Assembly (NCBI RefSeq): GCF_000744415.1
Contig: NZ_JQLW01000010.1
Location: 62,001 to 126,000 of the forward strand
Length of the DNA: 64,000 nt
Direction: 5' to 3'
Source of the DNA: Ghiorsea bivora
GTDB lineage: Bacteria > Pseudomonadota > Zetaproteobacteria > Mariprofundales > Mariprofundaceae
How positions within the stretch are numbered: the stretch's first letter is position 1; the number at the start of each line of letters is the position of its first letter. Shown piece after piece: positions 58,072 through 64,000 of this stretch. The notes beneath the pieces were generated by a model, which had not been told where the DNA came from, made no database searches, and worked only from the letters and a program-made list of their open reading frames with translations. Made by a program: the position numbers and the translations under genes.

Positions 58072-58392
58072 CTATACTGTAGTTTTAGGAGGGTAATCGA
58101 TAGAGAACTGAAGTTTTTTCAGGTTGGGCTCTGCCCAAAGATGTTCAACCACAAAAGCAAACAGTGGCACTTCATGGGTTGTCACTGAAGCAAAATCTAA
58201 CAATGTATGCGAGGTGTGAATATGGCATGCATGGTCAACATCATTGTTCTGGTGTTGTGTTGCATCCCCGCCTTGGGATTGGGCAACCTGAGCAATATCA
58301 TCGCCCACCATCGTATGCACATGAATATCAAATCCACATGTAAACACAGATAGTTGCAAAGCAAAAAAGGCTGTCAGAACAAAAACACGCAT
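58072..58392 (-). CDS. Small His-rich secreted protein, CzcI-like
   Basis: A 106-residue protein with a signal sequence (VFVLTAFFALQLSVF) and a His/Asp/Cys-rich middle (DVDHACHIHTSHTLL), plus a C-terminal SIDYPPKT segment. Its place right ahead of czcCBA and its make-up match CzcI-type periplasmic proteins reported to tune czc expression. The match is by layout more than by sequence. The ATG has no ribosome-binding site and lies six bases after a plausible -10 box. Confidence 0.55.
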   Translation of the reverse strand: MRVFVLTAFFALQLSVFTCGFDIHVHTMVGDDIAQVAQSQGGDATQHQNNDVDHACHIHTSHTLLDFASVTTHEVPLFAFVVEHLWAEPNLKKLQFSIDYPPKTTV

Positions 58393-58398
58393 AACGCT

Positions 58399-58427
58399 AG
58401 TTTAAAGTTCTCACAGCCTTTTGACAA
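58399..58427 (-). promoter_or_regulatory. Candidate promoter of the czc cassette
   Basis: Minus strand: TTGTCA and TAAACT 17 bp apart. The -10 box ends six bases before the czcI-like ATG, so the transcript may be nearly leaderless. Confidence 0.5.
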
Positions 58428-58437
58428 GCAATCAATA

Positions 58438-58453
58438 GTTAAAAATTTTTAAC
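58438..58453. repeat. 16-bp perfect palindrome after fabG
   Basis: GTTAAAAATTTTTAAC, just past the fabG stop and upstream of the czc promoter. It may be an operator for a metal regulator or a weak terminator of fabG. Confidence 0.5.
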
Positions 58454-58461
58454 CCAATCCA

Positions 58462-59202
58462 TTACATATACATGCCGCCATTCACATGTAATACCTGACC
58501 TGTGATATAAGCCGCACCGTCACCCGCCAAAAACAACGCCATAGCAGCAATATCTTCGGGCGAACCCAAACGACCCAGCGGAATACGTGTTTCCAATGAT
58601 TTCTTCGCATCATCACCCAATTCATCGGTCATGGCTGTGGCAATAAAACCGGGTGCAATCGCATTCACTGTAATACCACGCGAGCCCACTTCATACGCCA
58701 GTGAACGGGTCATGGCATCAATGCCACCTTTAGAAGCACAATAATTTAATTGACCAGGGTTACCCATAGATGCTACCACGGATGATATATTGATAATACG
58801 TCCACTGCGCGCTTTCATCATGGGTTTAAGCACGGCTTGTGAAGCATGGAACACCGAAGTTAAATTGGTATCAATCACAGCCTGCCAATCTTCTGCTTTC
58901 ATGCGCATGGCAAGACCATCTTTGGTGATACCTGCATTGTTTACCAACACATCCAAACGCCCAAAATGTTTAACGGTATCTTGAACAAAAGTTTTGACGG
59001 CAGTGCCGTCGGTTACATCCACCACCACGGGCAAAACTTCTACACCCAAAGCTTTTAATTTATCCGCAGATGCATTCACTGTAGCTTCGCGGGTCGCACA
59101 AATGGCCAAATTATATCCTGCTTTAGCAAAACCTTCAGCAATGGCAAAACCAATACCGCGGCTTGCGCCTGTTACGATTGCAACTTTCTTATGACTCATC
59201 AT
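58462..59202 (-). CDS. fabG: 3-oxoacyl-ACP reductase FabG
   Basis: A 246-residue short-chain dehydrogenase that reduces 3-oxoacyl-ACP with NADPH. TGASRGIGFAIAE binds the cofactor; the catalytic Tyr/Lys are in LNYCASKGGIDAM, preceded by the Ser in INISSVVASMG. The ATG at 59202 overlaps the fabD stop as TAATG; the ATG at 59199 has better spacing from GGGAG. Confidence 0.96.
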   Translation of the reverse strand: MMSHKKVAIVTGASRGIGFAIAEGFAKAGYNLAICATREATVNASADKLKALGVEVLPVVVDVTDGTAVKTFVQDTVKHFGRLDVLVNNAGITKDGLAMRMKAEDWQAVIDTNLTSVFHASQAVLKPMMKARSGRIINISSVVASMGNPGQLNYCASKGGIDAMTRSLAYEVGSRGITVNAIAPGFIATAMTDELGDDAKKSLETRIPLGRLGSPEDIAAMALFLAGDGAAYITGQVLHVNGGMYM

Positions 59203-60137
59203 TACGCTCCCAACACCTTATTCATTAAATCGCTTGTTTGTACCGAAGCTACACTAATATTTTTATCAATACGGCGCACCAAACCAGCCAACACTTTACC
59301 CGGACCCATTTCAATGGCTTGGTTTACACCTTGGCCACTCAATTGTTGAACTATTTCCGTCCAACGTACTGGTGAAACCAACTGTTCAACCAATGCATCA
59401 CGAATATCTGCGGCTGAAGTTAAGGTTGTGGCTCGCGCATTGCTCCAAACTGGGCATGTTGGTGTATCAATCGTAATACCTGATAATTTTTCAGCCATGG
59501 CATCGGCTGCATCTTGCATAAGTGGTGTATGTGAAGGTGCTGAAACAGCCAATGGAAGTGCACGTTTCGCACCTGCCTCTTTGGCAGCATCCATCAAACG
59601 CTCTGTTGCTGCGGCATGTCCTGCCACCACCAATTGCCCAGGACAATTAAAGTTAGCAGCCCAAACTTTAGAATCATCTTCTGAAACTTGTTCACAAAGC
59701 GCAACCACTTTATCATCATCAAGCCCGATAATCGCAGCCATTTTGCCCACGCCAGCAGGCACTGCTTTGCTCATTGCCTGACCACGAAATGCAACCAATT
59801 GTACAGCATCCGAAAAGTCTAATGCACCTGCTGCAACCAATGCCGAATACTCACCCAAGCTATGTCCTGCCACTTGTGCAGGGTTTGCGCCACCGCGTGC
59901 GGTCCATAAACGATGAAGCGCTGTTGAAGCGGTTAATAATGCAGGTTGGGTATATTCGGTTTGATCAAGTTTGCCATCAGCATCCTCGGTCACCAATGCG
60001 ACCATATCATAAGCCAAAACATCAGATGCTTGTGCAAATGTATCTGCAACCACGGCTTCAACAGCAATCAAATCTGCCAGCATACCTTTAGATTGGGAAC
60101 CTTGCCCCGGAAAGAAAAATACTACGTTAGAACTCAA
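59202..60137 (-). CDS. fabD: Malonyl-CoA:ACP transacylase FabD
   Basis: FabD loads malonate from CoA onto ACP. The 311-residue protein has FPGQGSQSKGM near the start and the nucleophile Ser93 in GHSLGEYSAL; the catalytic His is in VSAPSHTPLM. It is separated from fabH by 155 bp holding element C, so the fab cluster may have a second promoter here. Confidence 0.96.
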   Translation of the reverse strand: MSSNVVFFFPGQGSQSKGMLADLIAVEAVVADTFAQASDVLAYDMVALVTEDADGKLDQTEYTQPALLTASTALHRLWTARGGANPAQVAGHSLGEYSALVAAGALDFSDAVQLVAFRGQAMSKAVPAGVGKMAAIIGLDDDKVVALCEQVSEDDSKVWAANFNCPGQLVVAGHAAATERLMDAAKEAGAKRALPLAVSAPSHTPLMQDAADAMAEKLSGITIDTPTCPVWSNARATTLTSAADIRDALVEQLVSPVRWTEIVQQLSGQGVNQAIEMGPGKVLAGLVRRIDKNISVASVQTSDLMNKVLGA

Positions 60138-60201
60138 AACAAACTCCTAAACTATTTAATTTCAAACTGTTACATATTAAATAAGATTCAGATTACAGTG
60201 T

Positions 60202-60275
60202 TTTGTTCGCTAGCAAGGAAAAGAAGCGCAGCTTACTATTGTAAGTGAGCATATTTGACGCTGCTCGCGGACAAA
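60202..60275. repeat. 74-bp palindromic element C
   Basis: Imperfect terminal inverted repeats (TTTGTTCGCTAGCA and, read inwards from the right, TTTGTCCGCGAGCA) enclose a central hairpin CTTAC-TATT-GTAAG. It lies between fabH and fabD. It shares the outer-repeat-plus-central-hairpin layout of elements A and B but not their sequence. Confidence 0.5.
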
Positions 60276-60292
60276 TAAGCTGTGATATGAAC

Positions 60293-61294
60293 TTATTTAG
60301 ACCAGCGGACGAGGTTGGCACCCCATGCAAAACCACCAGCAAATGCTTCAAGCAGTAACAACTGTCCTTTTTTCACTTTGCCAGCGCGGTAAATATCATT
60401 CAATGCCAAAGGCACAGAGGCTGCCGATGTATTGGCATGTTTAGCCACTGTCAGCGCTACTTGATCTGTACTCATGTTTAATTTTTTAGCCGTGGCATTT
60501 AAAATACGAATATTGGCTTGATGCGGCACCAACCAATCCAGCTCATTCTGCTGAATATCATATTTCTCAAGCACTTCTTTCACCACTTCACCAAGCTTGG
60601 TGACGGCAAAACGAAACACTTCATTGCCTTTCATTTCTACAGCGGCAACGCCTGCTGCATCCGTATTTAAATCTAGACGGTTATTATGCGGGCTGGCACC
60701 TGGATGTGCATGTTTCGCAAGCAACAAGTCTCGATAGGAGCCATCACAATGCAAGACGGAGCCTACAATACCACCGTCTTCATCTCTGGCTTCTAAAACA
60801 ACAGCACCCGCACCATCACCAAACAACACACAGGTGTTTCTATCCTGCCAGTCTAAAATTCGGCTCATCGATTCTGCACCAATCAGCAATACACGTTTAA
60901 ACATACCACCACGCATCATAGCGTCTACTTGTGCCAAGCCATATACAAAACCAGAACATACCGCCTGAATATCCCAAGCAGGAAAACCTTTGCCACCAAG
61001 TTTATGTTGCACCATGCTAGCCGTTGATGGGAAAATCATATCGGGCGTTGTTGTTGCCACCACAATCGCATCAATATCATCTATACTGATACCAGCATCT
61101 TCCAAAGCTTGCGCCCCTGCACGTGTTGCCAAATCCGATGTATATTCATCTTTGGCAATAATATGGCGCTGAGTAATACCTGTGCGCTCACGAATCCATG
61201 CATCGGATGTATCTACAACTTTTGCCAAGTCATCATTACTCATGACATTTTCAGGTAAATAACCACCCACACCAATGATATGTGTATGTTTCAT
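60293..61294 (-). CDS. fabH: 3-oxoacyl-ACP synthase III FabH
   Basis: FabH starts fatty-acid synthesis from acetyl-CoA and malonyl-ACP. Cys113 (AVCSGFVYGL), His (VPHQANIRIL) and Asn (HANTSAASVP) form the catalytic triad in 333 residues. Its ATG overlaps the plsX stop by 4 bp. Confidence 0.97.
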   Translation of the reverse strand: MKHTHIIGVGGYLPENVMSNDDLAKVVDTSDAWIRERTGITQRHIIAKDEYTSDLATRAGAQALEDAGISIDDIDAIVVATTTPDMIFPSTASMVQHKLGGKGFPAWDIQAVCSGFVYGLAQVDAMMRGGMFKRVLLIGAESMSRILDWQDRNTCVLFGDGAGAVVLEARDEDGGIVGSVLHCDGSYRDLLLAKHAHPGASPHNNRLDLNTDAAGVAAVEMKGNEVFRFAVTKLGEVVKEVLEKYDIQQNELDWLVPHQANIRILNATAKKLNMSTDQVALTVAKHANTSAASVPLALNDIYRAGKVKKGQLLLLEAFAGGFAWGANLVRWSK

Positions 61295-62370
61295 GTAGAA
61301 GCCTCAGCCATCACGTTCATCGTATCTATCGTACGTTCAATCAAATTGGCATCCACTTCACGAATCGCAACTTCAATGGCGCAAACATAACCACGCACGT
61401 CCGTACCACCATGACTTTTCACCACAATACCATTCAAACCAAGTAAAGGGGCACCATTATGTTCACTGGGATGCAAGGCATTTTTGACGCGTTTTAAAGC
61501 TTTTCGCGATAATAAAGCACCAACTTTTGACAATAGACTAGATGTTAGTTCCTTTTTAATGGTGTTGAGCATTAAATTCGCAACACCTTCCATGGTTTTT
61601 AAGGCAACATTACCCACAAAACCATCACAAACCACCACGTCCACACGGTCTGAAAACAAATCCGTGCCTTCAACATTACCAATAAAGTTCAAACTTGAAG
61701 TTTTTAAGCGGCCACCTGCAACTTTTACTACATCCGTACCTTTGCCATCTTCTGTGCCTACATTAAGCAGCCCAACCCTTGGGTTTTCAACACCTTCAGC
61801 AGCTTGTAAATAACAACTGCCCATCACCGCAAGTTGCACCAAATGTTCTGACGAACAATCGATGTTTGCACCAATATCAAGAAAGAATGTACCGCCATCA
61901 CTGGCAGGAATCATCGATGCCAAGGCTGGTCTATCAATGCCTGGCAGTGTTTTTAAGATTAATTTAGAAATCGCCATCAAAGCACCAGTATTACCCGCAC
62001 TGACCATGGCATCCCAATCACCATCACGCACAGCTCTTGCTGCCACATGAATCGAAGATTGTTTTTTACGCCGCACGGCAACTGCAGGTGAATCTTCCAT
62101 GGTAATCACTTCTGTGGCAGGGATAATATCCACCAACCCATCAAGACCACGCGCCTTCAAAGCAGGCTCCATCACTTCTGGCAAGCCACATACGCCAAAC
62201 TTCGCCTTCAATGAAGACGAAGTTATCGTATCTTTCAACGCATCAAGAACAACATCAGGGGCACCATCACCACCATGTCCATCCAAAAGAATGCGTGCTA
62301 TTTTTTGTTCCACAGGCACCAATGCTTGCTTAGAAGCAGCCTGTGTTGAAGTTTTCTTTGCTGTAGGCAT
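61291..62370 (-). CDS. plsX: Phosphate acyltransferase PlsX
   Basis: PlsX makes acyl-phosphate from acyl-ACP for phospholipid synthesis. Motifs ILLDGHGGDGAPDVVLDAL, VSAGNTGALM and VCDGFVGNVALKTMEG are intact. The 359-residue protein has a short charged N-terminal extension (about 25 residues) beyond the usual start, with no later Met available before the first motif. It overlaps rpmF by 1 bp and fabH by 4 bp. Confidence 0.95.
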   Translation of the reverse strand: MPTAKKTSTQAASKQALVPVEQKIARILLDGHGGDGAPDVVLDALKDTITSSSLKAKFGVCGLPEVMEPALKARGLDGLVDIIPATEVITMEDSPAVAVRRKKQSSIHVAARAVRDGDWDAMVSAGNTGALMAISKLILKTLPGIDRPALASMIPASDGGTFFLDIGANIDCSSEHLVQLAVMGSCYLQAAEGVENPRVGLLNVGTEDGKGTDVVKVAGGRLKTSSLNFIGNVEGTDLFSDRVDVVVCDGFVGNVALKTMEGVANLMLNTIKKELTSSLLSKVGALLSRKALKRVKNALHPSEHNGAPLLGLNGIVVKSHGGTDVRGYVCAIEVAIREVDANLIERTIDTMNVMAEAST

Positions 62371-62552
62371 TAAGCTTCAGCTGTTGCCACAACCTCACGG
62401 CCTTTATAATGACCACAACTTTGACAAGCATAATGCTGACGGTGCATTTCACCGCACTCTGTACATTCGCTCATGCCTGAAAGTTTAATGGTATCGTGCG
62501 CACGACGCATATTACGTTTTGAAGCACTTGTTTTTCTCTTTGGTACAGCCAT
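62370..62552 (-). CDS. rpmF: 50S ribosomal protein L32
   Basis: The 60-residue protein begins MAVPKRKTSASKRNMRR and has a zinc ribbon with four Cys (CTEC...CQSC). It sits between DUF177 and plsX as in most bacteria. Confidence 0.97.
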   Translation of the reverse strand: MAVPKRKTSASKRNMRRAHDTIKLSGMSECTECGEMHRQHYACQSCGHYKGREVVATAEA

Positions 62553-62639
62553 TTTATACTCCTTCGTATCACTACGAAATTCATCACGCTTTCGCGCATT
62601 TTTTTAGCTTATTTGCGCACCCTAACAGGGAAAACGCAA

Positions 62640-63203
62640 TCAAGCATCAAACTTAAAATCTTTCAGTGCTGCAAACGGGTTTTCTTTCACCTGACCATGA
62701 CAGTCACACGTGTCACGGTTCAAATCAACACCACATTGCAAACACAAACCCTTACAATCCTGCGAACAAACAACCATAGGTCGCCATGCCAACCAAAATT
62801 GTTCACGCAATACATCCAGCATGTTCAACTCACCTGGCGAAGGTAACAACTCTTGTTCGCAATCTTCCGGGCTTAACTCTTCTTCAGCAGCCAAGTCTTT
62901 ATGCTTTTGTCCAAGCTCATATACCACATGTACATCAGCCTTCATCAGTGATGCAAACTCAACATTACAACGCCCGCAACGCCTTGGCACATGCATCTGC
63001 CAACAACCAGTCAAAACAAACTGACCAGCAACTGGCTCCAAGCTACCTTTCCACTGCATATCGCTGAACAGCGGCGATTCAACATTCAAATCACCAAAAC
63101 TCACATCTGCCAACAATGCCAGTGGCACAACCTCATCCCATTGCCGACCAGATTTTGCAAGACCTTGAAGTGTAAGGCTAAATTTATCTTTTTGCGATTG
63201 CAT
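62640..63203 (-). CDS. DUF177 (YceD) protein
   Basis: A 187-residue protein of the YceD/DUF177 family, linked to 23S rRNA processing or accumulation. It shows RRCGRCNVEFASLMKADV, a CSQDCKGLCLQCGVDLN Cys cluster typical of the family, and NPFAALKDFKF at the end. Start ATG 63203 follows GGAGG; a TTG lies one codon earlier. It heads the rpmF-plsX-fab operon. Confidence 0.9.
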   Translation of the reverse strand: MQSQKDKFSLTLQGLAKSGRQWDEVVPLALLADVSFGDLNVESPLFSDMQWKGSLEPVAGQFVLTGCWQMHVPRRCGRCNVEFASLMKADVHVVYELGQKHKDLAAEEELSPEDCEQELLPSPGELNMLDVLREQFWLAWRPMVVCSQDCKGLCLQCGVDLNRDTCDCHGQVKENPFAALKDFKFDA

Positions 63204-63411
63204 CAAGCCTCCACAGCTCTACTTATCACAATAAAGCAGGGCAAGAAATGAGCGCGCATTATGTATTTACAACTCTTTTGGTCAAGTATTCAGACAAACA
63301 TCCAAAACCGATTACACTTACAACTGACAAAACCACGAATAATGGCATCGTATTTGCTTGTATCTTTTCATGGGTTCTGACTACAAATTTAAAACCCGTT
63401 AGGAGCAAAAA

Positions 63412-63615
63412 ATGCACAAATTAAGCCCTTCTGCAGCCAAACTTAACACCATGATTAAAGCTGCTATTGCTGATGAAAAAATAACACCTGAAGAACGCGA
63501 GCAAATTATGATGCTTGCTGATGAAGATGGTATTATTGATGCCCACGAAAAAGCTCTCTTGGGTCAGCTTCAAGAGCTAATCGAAAACGGCAGCATTAAG
63601 TTGGTTAAAGCCTAA
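63412..63615 (+). CDS. Small helical acidic protein of unknown function
   Basis: A 67-residue product with a strong AGGAG site before its ATG. DEKITPEEREQIMMLADEDG and DAHEKALLGQLQELIENG suggest two or three helices, reminiscent of TerB-like or EF-hand-like turns, but I cannot name a family. No signal peptide. It is divergent from the DUF177 gene and converges with the ubiH-like gene. Confidence 0.6.
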   Translation: MHKLSPSAAKLNTMIKAAIADEKITPEEREQIMMLADEDGIIDAHEKALLGQLQELIENGSIKLVKA

Positions 63616-63621
63616 AATACG

Positions 63622-64000
63622 TTATTCTATAGTATGCGGTACGGGCATGTTTATACCTGTCGAATTTTTCATTAAAAGCTGCTTAACGACACCTGCATTA
63701 CCCAAAACCTTCATGCCTAAACCGCGCAACTTTATCCAAGCAGGCATTTGCACTTGAAATGTTCGATGTAAAGCTTCCATGCTTGCCATGGTCATCAATA
63801 CATCAGGCATACGCTGCTTCATGTAGCGCGAGAGCACATCCATATCACCCCAGTCTTCCGCAAATTTGCGTGCATCAACAATTTCTTGCGCCAATACCAT
63901 AGCATCGCGCAAGCCAAGGTTAACACCCAAACCTGCCAGTGGATGAATACTATGGGCCGCATCACCAATCAAAGCCAACCGTGGGCGAACCATATGTCGT
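63622..64000 (-). CDS. UbiH/UbiF/VisC-type FAD monooxygenase (partial, N-terminus outside window)
   Basis: The last 126 residues of an aromatic-ring hydroxylase. RLALIGDAAHSIHPLAGLGVN is the conserved FAD-ribityl-binding motif (GD...P) of ubiquinone-biosynthesis hydroxylases, followed by a helical end. The ring position it attacks cannot be told from this part. The frame runs off the window at 64000. Confidence 0.88.
   Translation of the reverse strand, partial: RHMVRPRLALIGDAAHSIHPLAGLGVNLGLRDAMVLAQEIVDARKFAEDWGDMDVLSRYMKQRMPDVLMTMASMEALHRTFQVQMPAWIKLRGLGMKVLGNAGVVKQLLMKNSTGINMPVPHTIE

Overview
The window is a gene-dense bacterial chromosome segment of fairly low GC that looks like a free-living Gram-negative proteobacterium. 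It carries SecA, LpoB, LptG, outer-membrane porin and RND efflux genes, GatCAB, the hopanoid-type squalene genes hpnCDE, and paired glnK-amtB modules. A marine, Zetaproteobacteria-like genome (Ghiorsea/Mariprofundus type) fits the mix, but that is an impression from gene content and not a proven identification. No tRNA, rRNA, CRISPR array or complete insertion sequence was recognised.

Layout. 1-7.3 kb (minus): partial argJ, secA, an MHYT-PAS hybrid histidine kinase, ygfZ and a frameshifted remnant of a TfoX/Sxy C-terminal-domain gene. 7.3-7.56 kb: an AT-rich spacer with two perfect DnaA boxes. 7.56-10.6 kb (minus): overlapping hpnC-hpnD-hpnE for squalene. 10.7-15.9 kb: ffh, an Aer-like chemoreceptor (minus), a 2-Cys peroxiredoxin, and rlmE-orn. 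16-21.7 kb (minus): carB-greA-DUF4149-AI-2E transporter, with a strong hairpin ahead of carB, and a small secreted protein. 22-24.8 kb (plus): purC and a DinG-like helicase that has no normal start codon. 24.8-31.3 kb: a palindromic repeat, a patatin-like phospholipase, COG3014 lipoprotein plus lpoB, rsmE, a quinone oxidoreductase, an orphan receiver protein and lptG. 31.4-38.9 kb: a second palindromic repeat, an AGCS symporter, gatCAB and a large AsmA-like protein.

39-43.2 kb (minus) is a nitrogen module: a TorF-type porin, glnK-amtB, a terminator, then a second glnK-amtB. GG-N10-GC (sigma-54-like) sites lie ahead of the porin and ahead of the second glnK. 43.5-46.6 kb (plus): carA (far from carB), a DUF1456 protein and dbpA. 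46.6-63.2 kb (minus) is the fatty-acid block DUF177-rpmF-plsX-fabH-fabD-fabG ... acpP-fabF-pabB-like-rpfE-like-hemH. A heavy-metal efflux cassette (czcI-like, czcC, czcB, czcA, CDF exporter) is inserted between fabG and acpP. The window closes with a 67-residue unknown gene and the C-terminal part of a UbiH-type monooxygenase.

The points most worth a second look are the czc cassette splitting the fab cluster, the doubled sigma-54-type ammonium module, the decayed tfoX-like gene fused by ATGA overlap to ygfZ, three palindromic MITE-like elements, two genes whose conserved N-terminus lies upstream of any canonical start codon, and the paired DnaA boxes.
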